Made by a program: the position numbers and the translations under genes. A model generated the notes under the pieces. The model was not told the DNA's origin and searched no databases. It saw only the letters and a list, made by a program, of their open reading frames with translations. A DNA stretch of 64,000 nucleotides from Megalobrama amblycephala (lineage: Eukaryota > Chordata > Actinopteri > Cypriniformes > Xenocyprididae): NCBI RefSeq assembly GCF_018812025.1, contig NC_063052.1, positions 25,667,726-25,731,725 of the forward strand. Reading direction: 5' to 3'. Shown here in pieces: positions 1 through 13,300 of this stretch; position 1 is the stretch's first letter, and each line of letters begins with the position of its first letter.

Positions 1-498
1 GGTTTTGACACTAATGCTAAAGTGGGTCTGGTGCAGAAACGGCCGGGCTTTTGTGTGGGTGGAAGCTGATATCCTCTTGGGACGTCGACTGTTTCAGAGT
101 GTCACAATAGCATTCTGCTGATCTGGGTTTGAGACTTGTCTCGATAAATGAGGAACACAGTGTGAGAGAGGAACAGTTCCCTTAACTTCTGCATTTTTTT
201 GTTCCACTCATTCATGTAGGCGCCTTTAAAAATGTCCTTATTTCATTGCAAAATGTCTGTTTATATTTGAGAGGTTATGTTGAAAGTAGGAATGTTTTTT
301 GGGAAACAAACAGTGTCTGTTTATTACATTTGTGACGAGACATCTTAATTTGAAATAGAAAACCTATGCCGTTTTTGTAGCTTAGCAGGTTATTTAGCTT
401 TTTGTTAATTTATATAAAAGAGAAATTAGCCAACACAACTTGTCAGAGGTGTAATGTCATCCTTTTTCTTTTTTCTTTTTTTTGTAACAATGTTTCAG
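1..498 (+). other. 3' part of atp9b intron 1
   Basis: AT-rich sequence ending in a T-rich tract and the acceptor TTTCAG just before exon 2. I see no exon and no recognised repeat here. Confidence 0.7.
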
Positions 499-672
499 GT
501 ATCAGATTGAAGACGAATCCTCAAACCTTGATGAGATGCCCTTGATGATGTCAGAGGAAGCTTTTGAAAACGACGAAAGTGACTATCAGACCCTGCCCAG
601 AGCCAGAGTGAGTCAGAGACGCAGAGGACTGGGCTGGTTCCTCTGTGGAGGATGGAAGGTCCTGTGCAGCAG
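499..672 (+). CDS. atp9b: atp9b exon 2 (residues 1-57)
   Basis: Begins one base before the first whole codon and ends with two bases of the next. Encodes the acidic cytosolic N-terminus ([13 protein letters not shown], then [11 protein letters not shown]) typical of ATP9B. Acceptor CAG, donor GTAACA. Confidence 0.95.
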
Positions 673-3600
673 GTAACAGCCTGCATGAGAGCTCATGTTA
701 AATTTTTAGCCATTAATGGGATAGTTGACCCAAAAATGAAAATTGTCTTCATTTACTCACCCTCAAGTTGTTCCAAACCTGTATGAATTTCTTTGTTCTG
801 CTGAACACAAAAGAAGATATTTTGAAGAATGTCAGTAACCAAACAGAGTTTATGTGTCCAATTGACTTCCATAGTATTTTTTCCATATTATGGAAGTCAC
901 TCAGTGGGGCCCATCAACTGTTTGGTTAAACATATTCTTAAAAATATCTTTGTTTGTGTTGAGCAGAAGAAAGAAATTCATACAGGTTTGGAACAGTAAG
1001 TGATGAAAGAATTTTCAATATGTGGGGTATTGAAATCGCTTTTGAATGCATGCTTGTTTTTCCTTATGCTTTCAAATTCGCGATCACACGTACTCTGTGT
1101 ATAGGAAGCGGGAGTACTGATCGCACATTTTACAAGATAAAATATGTCAATGACGCTAAGGATCTGTTGCGCACCTCATCCTCTGCCATCATCCTGTTAG
1201 TCATCTCCTTACACTTGTCACATGATAAGTGAAATCTGACTCTGCAGCTTGTGCTGTATATGGAGCAGAGCAGACACTTTCAGTTTATAATTTATAATTT
1301 TAGCGTCCATTGTCCGACTGAGCCAAATGGTTTTTATTTCTATAAAAAAGCAAAACGACAGTGGGGGCCAAGTAACAGCCGTACACTGACTACCACAGCA
1401 AACCTACTGCAAATGGATTGTTATTTAATGGCACTTTCAAACCAATGGTGATATCTATAAAGTTTTAAAGGTGCTGAAGAACATGTTTTCAAAAGATGTA
1501 ATATAAGTCTTAAGTGTCCCCTGAATGTGTCTGTGAAGATTCAGCTCAAAATACCCCATAGTTTTTTTTTTATTAATTTTTTTAACTGCCTATCATTATA
1601 AATGCGCCGATTCAGGGTATCCGGCCCCTTTAAATCTCGTGCTCCAAGCCTCAAGAGCTCGCGCTTGCCTTAAACACCATAAACAAGTTCACATAGCTAA
1701 TATAACCCTCAAATGGATCTTTACAAAGTGTTCATCATGCAACATGTCTAATCGCATAAGTATAGTATTTATTTGGATGTTTACATTTGATTCTGAATGA
1801 GTTTGAGGCTGTGCTCCGTGGCTAAAGCTAACATTACACACTATTGGAGAGATTTATAAAGAATGTAGTTGTGTTTATGAATTATACAGACTGCAAGTGT
1901 TTAAAAATGAAAATAACGACAGTCTTGTCTCCATGAATACAGTAAGAAATGATTCTAACTTTAACCACATTTAACAGTACATTAGCAACATGCTAACGAA
2001 ACATTTAGAAAGACAATTTACAAATATCACTAAAAATATCATGTAATCATGGATCATGTCAGTTATTATTGCTTTATCTGCCATTTTTCACTGTTGTCCT
2101 TGCTTGCTTACCTAGTCTGATGATTTAGCTGTGCAGATCCAGACGTTAATACTGGCTGCCCTTGTGTAATGCATTGAACATGGGCTGGCATATGCAAATA
2201 TTGGGGGCGTACACCCCGACTGTTACGTAACAGTCGGTGTTATGTTGAGATTCGCCTGTTCCTCGGAGGTCGTTTAAACAAATGAGATTTATATAAGAAG
2301 GAGGAAACAATGGAGTTTGAGACTCACTGTATGTCATTTCCATGTACTGAACTCTTGTTATTCAACTATGCCACGGTAAATTCAATTTTTGAATCTAGGG
2401 CACCTTTAATAATCATTCTAATTCTATGAGAATAGAGAAGTCAGCACCACAGCTATAACAATAACAACATAGAGGAACGATACTGATGGAATTGCTTTCA
2501 GAACGATTTTCTCTAACTGATGAATGATAAAAGCACTGATAGCCAATCAGAATCCATCCAAATTTAAATCAAACTTTCAAAGTGGCAAACAAGATAACTA
2601 CAATGTGCGATAAGAAACAGAATGTTACTGTGTGTGAATGCTGTTATCTTTACAGTAGGGCTGCACAACGATTAATCGTTTGCAAAATAAAAGTCTGTGT
2701 TTACGTAATAAGTGTGTTCTGTGTATAATAATTATGTATATATAAATACACACACATACATATGTATATTTAAGAAAAATGTTATATTTATATATAAAAT
2801 ATTTATATATAATATAAAATATATTTAAATATATATATTTATTTATACATGCATATATTTCTTAAATTTATACATGTATGTGTGTGTATTTATATATACA
2901 TAATTATTATACACAGAACACACAGATTTATTACGCAAACACAGACTTTTATTTTGCAAACGATTAATCATGATCAATCGTTGTGCAGCCCTACTTTACA
3001 GTTATTGTTCTTGGTGCGAACAGCCCTATGTCAGTAATAATATTTTATTAAAAAATTTGAAAATAAAATAATGTCTTTTGAATTTTCTTCATTTGGGGGC
3101 TTTTATCTGAACATATTGATATATGTTATTACTTGTGATTAATTTGATTATTATATCATGTTATAAATATGATTTAAAGATTATTTGTAATTAATTGACA
3201 GTCACAGACAGACGTTTTGCTGAAAACATTCAAAAGATCTTGGCCTTCACCTTTTGTTAATAAAATGTCACCATTGTCATGCAGCCTATTGTGTGTGTAT
3301 GTAGCGCTTGTGCCAGGTTGGCTCAGATCCTTTCTAACGCACCGGTAACTGTGCATGAAATACATACACAAGCACAGGTTGTGTTTTTTGGTCGAGGTGC
3401 TCTCTGCGCATCATCAGTCAGAAGGTCATACGCGCCAACCGAAAATTTGCTTATCCAGCCAACAATATCAACGAGCTCAATGTCTATTTTGGAAGTGCAT
3501 TCCCAGAATATCTCAATGCCTTTTGTGTTGCATCAATGGCATGTGACGTTTAAGTGTGATTAAAAGATATATTAGTGATTTATGGTTATGAAAGTGTGGA

Positions 3601-6600
3601 CTTGACTCTTCTCCACTTATGCACTAGGTTATCAGCAGTGCATCTCAGTTGTAAGCTGGATATTGATTTTTTTTTTTTCTTCTCCTAATGAACAAATGGG
3701 ATTTCACACACCTGACCAGTTTGCTGCTTTCCAGTAATTTTCTGTGTGCTTAGGCAAAGGATTATGAAATGAACAAATAATTCAAGCAGAATAACTCTGC
3801 TTATTCAAACGGCCCTATTATTTGAACTACATTCATTTGAGCAAATAATCTCTCTTATGAATCAGGGCGCTGGCACTTACAGACAGGAGACAAAAGGGGC
3901 CAACACAAATATTATTATTTTTTTTTTTTCAAGGTTTATGTAATTTAGTTCAGTGCCAGCCAAACCAATCGGCATGACTGTGTACACTGCGCAGAGTACC
4001 GGCAGAGTACCGTCACGCCGTTCAACAGGGATGGCAACCGTTAGAATATAAAATGATTATGAAGGTCAACAAAGTGTTTGGCTCTCTCTCTGACCTTCAC
4101 AGCGTATCGGAGCTTTCGTTTTACTAAGGAGGGGTTTATTTGGCAGGGGGTTACAGAGGACATCATCTACAGGTTTGTTGTTCCCTTTAGGTATCACTAG
4201 GCCTGCAGAGATCCTGCAGGAACCTCAGATGATTTTTACAAAGTTTGTCATCTTTCACAAAACTCTGCACATCTTCATCCCCCTTGCTTGTGTTTTTTAT
4301 TTGCTTGTCTTTATTATCAATATGTGTAGTATTCTCAGTTGACATGAAATCAAAGTTCAAGGGATAGTTCATCCGAAAATGAAAATTAGATTAGATTTAC
4401 TCACCTTCAAGTCTTACTACATGTATATGACTATCTTCTTTCAGACGAACAAAATCAGAGTTATATTAAAACATATCCCAGCTCTTCCAAGCTTTATAAT
4501 GGTAGTGAATGGCGCTCCTGATTTTGAAGTCCAAATAAGTGCATCCATCCATCATAAAAGATATCCAGGGGTTTAAAAAAGGCCTTCTAAAGTGAAGCGA
4601 TGGGTTTTTGTAAGAAAAAGTGAAGCGATGGGTTTTTGTAAGAAAAATATCCATGTTTAAATCTTTATAATTTAGCTTCCGGCAAACGGCCTACGCAAAT
4701 CGATTTATGCCAAAAGAGTAACCTCTGACGTGACGCAATGACGAATGCGGAAGCACAGAGGATAGAGCAGAACAGAACACTGGTCACGAATTAGAATTGT
4801 AAAACAAGAATTTTTTATAGAGAAATATCAGAGGATTTCGATATAAGAGAAGAGGAGATTGGGTTTGTTGCCCTGCCCTATTTATTTTGAACCGTGAGAG
4901 GCATCTAAGCCTATGCTGCTACTACATCCTATGTACACTCTAAAAAATGCTGGGTTAAAAACAACCCAAGTTGGGTTGAAAATGGACAGACCCAGCAATT
5001 GGGTTGTTTTAACCCAGCGGTTGGGTTAAATGTTTGCCCAACGTGCTGGGTAGTTTTATTTAACTCAACTGTTGTATAAAAATTACTGTATTGCTTGCTT
5101 AAAATGAACCCAAAATATGCTGGAAATTAACATTTATCAATATGTTTAATAAATGAGCATTTATTAATAAGATAATGAATAATAAACAATAAACATTTAT
5201 TAAATTGCTTATTAATAAATGTACACCTTTTGATTATTATTGTTGCCTCTAGTAATTATGTGTCTGATTTTTAATTTCTCACCTATTTTGGATTCATTTT
5301 AAGCCAGCCATATAGTCATTTTTAATCAGTAGTTGGGTTAAATAAACTACCCAGCAGGTTGGGCAAACATTTAACCCAACCACTGAGTTAAAACAACCCA
5401 ATTGCTGGGTTTGTCCATTTTCAACCCAACTTGGGTTGTTTTTAACCAAACATTTTTTAGAGTGTATACATTGCGTCAGAAGTTACTCTTTACATCTGCT
5501 GGAAGCTAGTTAAATATGAATATTTTTCTTACACAACCCCTTCGCTTCGCTTCAGGAGTCCTTTATCAACCCCCTCGAGTTGTATGGATTACTTTTATGA
5601 TGAATGGATGCATCAGGAGTGCCATTCACCACCATTATAAAGCTTGGAAGAACAAGGATATTTTTTTAATATAACTCTGATTGTGTTCGTCTGAAAGAAG
5701 ATAGTCACATACACCTAGGATGGCTTGAGAGTGAGTAAATCATGGGATAATTTTCATATTTGGGTAAACTCACATTTCATAACCCCTCTTGTTTTAACTA
5801 TGAATGATTCTTCGGTACATAAAAATATATTATATTATGGAAGTAAAATGAGTTGCTTGTTGCAATTAAATACAAATTTAAAATGCTCTTTTTGAGGGGT
5901 TCGAGAGCATTCTCACTCTTCTTTTACTATTTTCTGGCTCTACCGTTCCAGTGTTACTTCTTAGTGGAAGTGCTCTGTGTCGTCTGCTTAAAGTTCAAGT
6001 GAAACTAGACTGAGCTAGGCTTCCTTCACTCTCTGTAACATCAGTTACATTAATGTTGCATTAACGTCAGTTGTATTTCAAGTGGAATCAACTGGATACG
6101 CGTGACTGGTGATGAATTCCGCAAAAGGTCTCAGTGTTCGTTTTCAAGAGCATTTTAAGTGATTAACAGCGTGATAATTCAACAAAATCGCCGGTTTTCA
6201 GCACAACCCTCAAATTAGCAGTAATAACCAGCCTTGATATTTGTTAATTATTCGGTCAGGGATATTTTTAAATGAAGGCCATTTACTGGAATCCAGGCCT
6301 GAACTGCGCCTGTAGCACTGTGTCTCCTTTAAGTGAATTTGTCTAATCACTGGATGATCTTTTTCCTCCTGTGGTCTCTGTCACGCAGCTGTTGTGAATG
6401 TCTGGTTCACACATGTCGCAGGAAGAAGGAGCTGAAGGCTCGGACAGTGTGGCTGGGACATCCCGAGAAATGTGAAGAGAAGTACCCCAAAAACGCCATC
6501 AAGAATCAGAAATACAACATTGTCACTTTTGTGCCAGGGGTAAGGCCATATAAACAATCTCTGATGCATGTGTTTTTTGAGAGTGCTAAAGCTGACTTCT

Positions 6601-8702
6601 TTTCCAAAATTACAAAGAGTTGTTTATCATTTGTAAAATGGTGTATTATTATTTTTGTATGTTTGTTTGTTATAATTTATAATATTATTTTTATGTATAT
6701 TATTCATTTCATCTTAATGTTCAAAGGTGCAGAACTCTTTTTGTGCCTGCATTTATTCTTTAGCTCTCGCTAGGCTGTTTAAAGTGAAATCTCTACCCAT
6801 TGTACGCACAGCAGATTTGCTCAGTAATCAGGTTAATGTGTAACTAGCTGTGAAGTAAGGGGGTGTAACAGCAATCTAACGGATCTTTTTCCACTGAGTG
6901 TGTAAGCGATCTACTGTATTATGACTGCTGGTGATGTCTTATTCAGGCGAACGCACCTTGTGTATGTGTCCTTGGCAAAGTATTTGCAGCTTGTACAATG
7001 AATTATGTATAAGCCAATCAGGTGTGCCTCCTAAAGCAATGTTAGGATGTATTACCGTCATTACATCACTAAGTCCTAAAATGTTATTTGATTCATATTG
7101 TTGTGGGTATATTACCATATCTTTATCAAATATATTGCTGTTGTTGATTTATTTGTGGTGCTTTCTTTTTCTTTTTGTTTTAGGTTCTTTACCAGCAGTT
7201 TAAGTTCTTCCTCAACTTGTATTTTCTGGTAGTGGCTTGTTCTCAGTTTGTTCCATCGCTTAAGATAGGATATTTGTACACCTACTGGGCCCCGCTGGTG
7301 AGTAAGTCTAACCGTACAAAGGTGGAGATTGAACACTAAAATCTAAATTCATTCAACACTTTTGTTGTTTCTTTTTTTTTTCTTGTCATTCAGGGTTTTG
7401 TGTTGGCTGTCACCATGGTGAGAGAGGCAGTTGACGAAGTTCGCCGCTGCAGGAGAGATAAAGAGATGAATTCCCAGCTGTACAGTAAACTCACAGTGAG
7501 AGGTGACCACAATGTGACACATCCTGATGATATTATACATGTTGTGTCATATGCACATGTTTTAAGCTCCATTGACTAGCTTCAAGAGTTCCAGCCTTTG
7601 GAACCTATGAAAATAATTTAATAGTGATTAGTTTTAATCGTTTTTTTTTTTTTTTTTTTTTAAGTATTCAAATTCACATCATGTTTTAGAAATCTAAAAT
7701 CGTTTACTTCAGATTTTGCAGTTGTTCTTGTAAAATTATTAATTAATTAATCTCTATTAATATTATATTTTTGAAATGTTCATTTTTAATGTAAGTACTT
7801 GCACAAAAAAGTCTTAAAGTAGGCCTACATCAGATTGCACAGAAAATATGAAATTTAGTATGCAATTTGATAATTTTATGAATGTAATATTACATGTATA
7901 AAGATGCAATCTGTCACATTTCTGTGAATGGTAGTGTTTCAATGGGTGATGTGCCACTTGTTGAGCATTGATGATAATTAAATTTCACCATACAAAGAAT
8001 GCAAATGACTTTTGTTAAAGGCCCTGTCTGGGTTTAATTTATAAATAAATTATCCGTAAAGAATGTCTTTCTCCATCTAGTGGGAAACGGGTACTCCGCA
8101 AGGCGCTTTTGTGTGCATGTGTGTGAAATCTTAGTGGCTCTGTTCAGTCCCAGTCACTCTTAATGTTCTGATCATTTTTTTTTTTTTTTTAGAAAAATCA
8201 CATGGAACAGAATGAAAGTTATATTGTAAAATAAATTAAGAAAAAAAAAAAGGTGCTAACTGAATTAAACATAGTTAATCAATCATGGTATGTTAACTTT
8301 GACAACCCTAATATTTATCATTTTAAAAAATGTTTTTATTAAATGTAAATTGCCTTTTCTTTTTACAGTTTTTTTATCCATCTTGCATTTCAGGGAAGGT
8401 CCAAGTAAAGAGCTCAGACATACAAGTCGGAGATTTAATCATTGTGGAAAAGGTTTGTTGTCCTTTTTTTTAATCTCTCTCTCTTTTGTTGTTCAAGGTA
8501 TCAGCATAAACTTTCTGCTATGTGATCTGTCACATGAAATCCTGTCATTCTTTCAGTGGGACATTGTGTCTGTCTCTCCCCTTACTGTCTGTGGTTCGCT
8601 TTAATTGCTTGCTAGGGAAATGACCTTGTTCAATTATTCAACACAACGCTAAAATAGGACTAACGTTACAGAACTGGAGTCACTGACATACCTGTATGTA
8701 TA

Positions 8703-8733
<31 letters not shown>

Positions 8734-10234
8734 TATTATTGCATGGCTAATACATATCTCTAAAGATTATAAGCTGCGTAGGTGGAGATTCATTCAAGTT
8801 TTAAAACATTAATTGCTTCTACGTTCAGTTAAACTGCTAACAGTGATTGTAAATTAATTGCCTAAATTATTACATTATTTGCTAACTGCATTCTTTAAAT
8901 TGTAACGTTGACATGCATTCTCTGTAAAGCTGCTTTGAAATGATATGTATCGTGAAAAGCGCTATACAAATAAATGTGAATTGAATTGAATTAAAACAAA
9001 GATATCATGGAAATTCTATGTGTCTCTGACTGCTGTCTAATGTTTTGTTTTATAGAATCAGAGAATTCCTGCTGATATGATTTTTCTGAGAACTTCTGAG
9101 AAGACTGGTAAGTTTCACTCTTCACCAACAAACCCAGCTTTCAGTTGTCCTCAATAACTACTTGTCATTAAGCCAGTGGTTTCCAACACTGTGCCCGCGG
9201 GCACCTGGTTGCGCATATGCAGCCTGTGAGTCACTTGTAGAGCACATTTTAAAAATACACGTTTTATTCCTTAATTTTCTGTCTTTTTCATAAAATAACA
9301 AGATATCAAGCCAAGTGGCATCTAACTCATCCCAGGGTGATTTTAGTGGATGTATTCATAAGTTTATGCAGTTCTTAAAAGAGTAACCACAGGTAGGTAT
9401 ACAAGTTCGACCAATGTTTCATAATCACAAAGTGTCCGAATACCTTGTCTTAATTTTCATTTGAAACCTTACAAACATCTTTATGAGAGTTGTTTCTCTT
9501 GAAAAGTGCGCTTGTACAGTCTTTCTTTAAGTGGCACTTGGATTTGATATTTTGTTAAAGTAAACACGGCTGATGCTTCACTTGCTAGTTTGAAAGTGGC
9601 ACTTCTTGCATTCTGAGAAACCATGTTCTCTGTGCAAGAGTGAGCAAGAGTGTCTTGATGCTGAGCCATATAAATGACTTACAGTCACATTATGACACAG
9701 TATTACAGTATTTTTGTTTACAGTTTTCACCAGATGCTGAAATTGCTGTGCTTTCCATAGTGAAATTAAAATAAGAAAAATATTAAAATATTTATTTATT
9801 TTTTATCTGATGTGCTTAGCCAGTGTTTCTGTTTTTATTTTTTTTATTTTTTTAGATGTGGTAGACTCTATGGCTTTTTGAAGCTTTTTTAACAGTTTTG
9901 ATAGAATTTTTAAACACTTTAAACAGAATATCTTCATTTATTTTTTTCTTAATTTTTCTCTTAATTTCTTTTCTCCTGTTTGGTTTTTAGATTTTCTGTA
10001 TAAATAAATATTTTCCAGAGTTGATTATTAACCATTTCTTTGTAAGACATTAACCGTGTCTTAGTGAGCAGATGCTTTAATGTGTTGTATGGTTTACTGA
10101 AGCAAGTTTTTTTGCAGAAAGTCATTGAAATCTATTTTAAGGACCATGAAGATTTTTTTTTTTTTGCATTGTGACATTATATTTATAACATTTTTATAAT
10201 TACAATGAAGAGAAATTCTCATCCTATTCTTATA

Positions 10235-10302
<68 letters not shown>

Positions 10303-13300
10303 ATATATATTATATATATTTTTTTATAAGAATATAAATAATATATATAATATATATGAAGACTTCAGATGCAAAAGCCTCTAAGTGCCGTCTGAAATTT
10401 TCTTCTAAAATGAGCATTTTTATCAAGCTTGTATGTTTATGTTCAGTTATTTCATTTTAATGGCAATGAAAATATATTTTTTTTATTCATTATTGATTGA
10501 TTGATTTATTTATTTATTTATTCCCTCAACGAAATGACCGGATATGTTTTAACAGGCTGTGCTTCAGTAAGGTTTGATAATGTAGGCAAACTCAGTATAT
10601 GGAGCATGATGAACACTGAAGCATTTGCTCTGAGAGATTAAAGACTGCGACCTTTCCTGTCTACTGCCTACTGTTATATCAGTCTTGTCTGAGATCAATA
10701 TGAACAATATGTTAAGCATTCAGAGTTCTTTAGTGTATAGGGGCCAAGGTTTTGGCCCATAAAAAATGTGTCCTTCACACATGCAACTCCAGCCCTCTCA
10801 CTTTTCTGTCTGAAAATAAAGATAATACAACTTCAGAACAGATCACTGGATGTTTTCAGGTTAAATTTGATTTTTGAAAGAATAATGTGAAATTATTTTA
10901 TTCTGTCACATTTAAGATGCAAATGTTTTGGTTTTCCAGGTTCATGTTTTATTAGAACAGATCAGCTGGATGGAGAGACAGATTGGAAACTCCGAGTCGC
11001 TGTTGTTTGTACTCAAAGACTACCTGCCTTAGGGGTATGAACGTTGCCTTGCATAAAAACACTACATACTCGATATTGCTGTGATCTTAATGCATGTTAG
11101 TAATAAATAATACAAATATTTGTTAATATAAGATGCTTGACTTGTATAAAATACGATGTTATGATCTAGTACTAGTCTTTCACATTTTAAGTCTATTAAT
11201 GGTGCATTCATGCTTGGCTCACATAAATGTTTTTATACTAAAGTAGTCTGTGAGGTATGAAGAAAAAAAGCCCCCCCCCCCCCCATCCCACATCTTTCTT
11301 GCGGCATAAATTTTCCTTGAATATGCTTCTGTATAATAACAAAAATGATTTTATTGCCCAAAATAAAAATCTAAATAATATAAAAGTAAGATGATTCGAA
11401 CCGTCAGAGACATCAGCACCCATCTACTTGTGGAGCGAAAGCTGCTGCTTCCAAAATCACATTTCATTTTCTGTTCTGTTCTCGGATGGGTCGGTAACTC
11501 TACCCCCGTAGGCCCACACTCAGACTCTCTCAGGCTGATGATACGAAGGCTCATGTTTGATATCACTGTGTATCTGATTTACTGGCCGGAGGGTTTGTTT
11601 CACATGGGCCGGTAACTTTACCCTGAGAGACAACTGGAATCCGCCAAACGGTCTGTCTCCCAGTGCCATCAGCGTGGAGATGACACTCACCTCGAGCAAG
11701 GGTTCACGTTTGTATTTGTCTTTCCGAAACCACTTAATGTGATCACAGAATTAAAATTTCAGCAAGTCGCCGAATGATTGCCGCAGTAAAGCAGCGGATC
11801 GGGTGTCTGGTGGGCTTGACAGTCAGATCGCTAAACATCCCTGTTTTTCATACTTGCAGACACGTCATGGAATGCAAAAGTCATTATAATTTGTAAGCAA
11901 CCCGTCAAAGTTTTGTTTCATTTTAATTCCGTTGTTTTGTCTGCATTATCCGTTCTGTTTGAAATTCAGTCTTGTGGCAGGATATCAGAGGGGGCTTATT
12001 TTCATGAGAATCACTCTGATTGCTAGTCACTTTGAGTCCTGCCCATAATACTTGCATGAACAAGAGGTTGGGTTTGGGCCGAGCCCAGAACTTTGTTCAG
12101 GGGATGACATTTCGGCTGCTGATTTATTGCGCTAATGTTTTTCTTGACCTTTCCGTTTGCTTATTCGCAGGATCTCTTCTCCATCAGCGCGTACGTTTAC
12201 GCCCAGAAGCCTCAACTGGACATTCACAGTTTTGAGGGGAACTTCACAAGGGTAAGAGAAACTGCTATTAATAAAGGAATTTTTACGAGGCTTCGTTTAG
12301 CATGCGCTGTGACGTCACGGCCCCAATTTAAACCCGCTGTTAGGTTTTTGTAGAGGTATTTAATGTTGTGTTGTTGCCCAGTAAACTAAACCTAACCGCT
12401 GTTTTTAATTGCACATTAAAATAACATGGATTCTCAAAGTGTGCCTGTTCACATGACTATGAGCTGAAGTGTCTCTGGAATGTAAAAGCGGCCAACGAGG
12501 CGCATTCCTCACAACGTTGATGACATCACGGGTTGTTAGGCTCACTCCCAGCCCATTGGCTGAGCACAGTTCCTTATTAACAGCAGATTAGCGCAGTACC
12601 GGAGAAAGAGAGAGGGAGGGAAAAAGGGAAAAAGGGACCCCCCACATGAAGCCTGTCTTTGTTTGAAGTCTTCGCTCTTGGCCACACAGCATGCAGGGGC
12701 AGAAGATCACTTCCTGCGCTGAGTCACCCTCCTGAGCCTGCTTTCACAAATCTGCAGCTACAGGGACACACTTCCAAATGCTGTTTCCCACAGTTCTTTA
12801 CTTCTCACACACTTGCTGCACCTTATTGCCACTTCAGTGCTTTATTTATTTAAAGGAGTATGTTGTCATTATTTACTCACCCTTTTGTTGTCCAGACCCA
12901 TAGAAATGTCTTTCTTGAATTCTTGAATTTGAAGAATATTCTCTTTTTAATTAAAGCTAATTTAAATTTAATTTAAAGCTTTAAATCTTTTGCCCCCATT
13001 TGTTATAATTGCATAGAAAAGTGCCACCAGTACATTATTTAAAATTACATGAGGGTGAGTAAATGATGACAGAATTTTCATTACGGAGTGAACTATCACT
13101 TTAATAAAGTTTTATGATTCAGACATCAATACAGGCCCTTACGATGACATTTTAATCCATTGATTAATCACTTGATTGATCGCTTCTGCTTTTATTATTC
13201 TCATTTGTAAGTCACGTTGGATAAAACAATCTATAAATTGAAATGTGAATATGATTATTCCTAATGTCCCACATGCACACACATCTATGTTAGTATCAGA

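Larger units (their letters stand above)
673..6388 (+). other. atp9b intron 2 (5.7 kb), repeat-rich
   Basis: Holds, in order, a TTAA-type palindromic MITE, a 0.95-kb element with GGTGC-type ends, a hAT-like palindrome with 8-bp duplication, and a nested pair at 4357-5772. About 3000-4340 and 5780-6380 show no recognised exon; I cannot assign them. Confidence 0.8.
9108..10939 (+). other. atp9b intron 7 (1.8 kb)
   Basis: AT-rich. Contains a long (TA)n array near 10243-10320 and half of a small palindromic repeat (10356-10476). No exon seen between. Confidence 0.7.

Noticed and set aside
6333..6773. 146-codon frame as a separate gene
   Set aside because: It is atp9b exon 3 read through both splice sites into intron.
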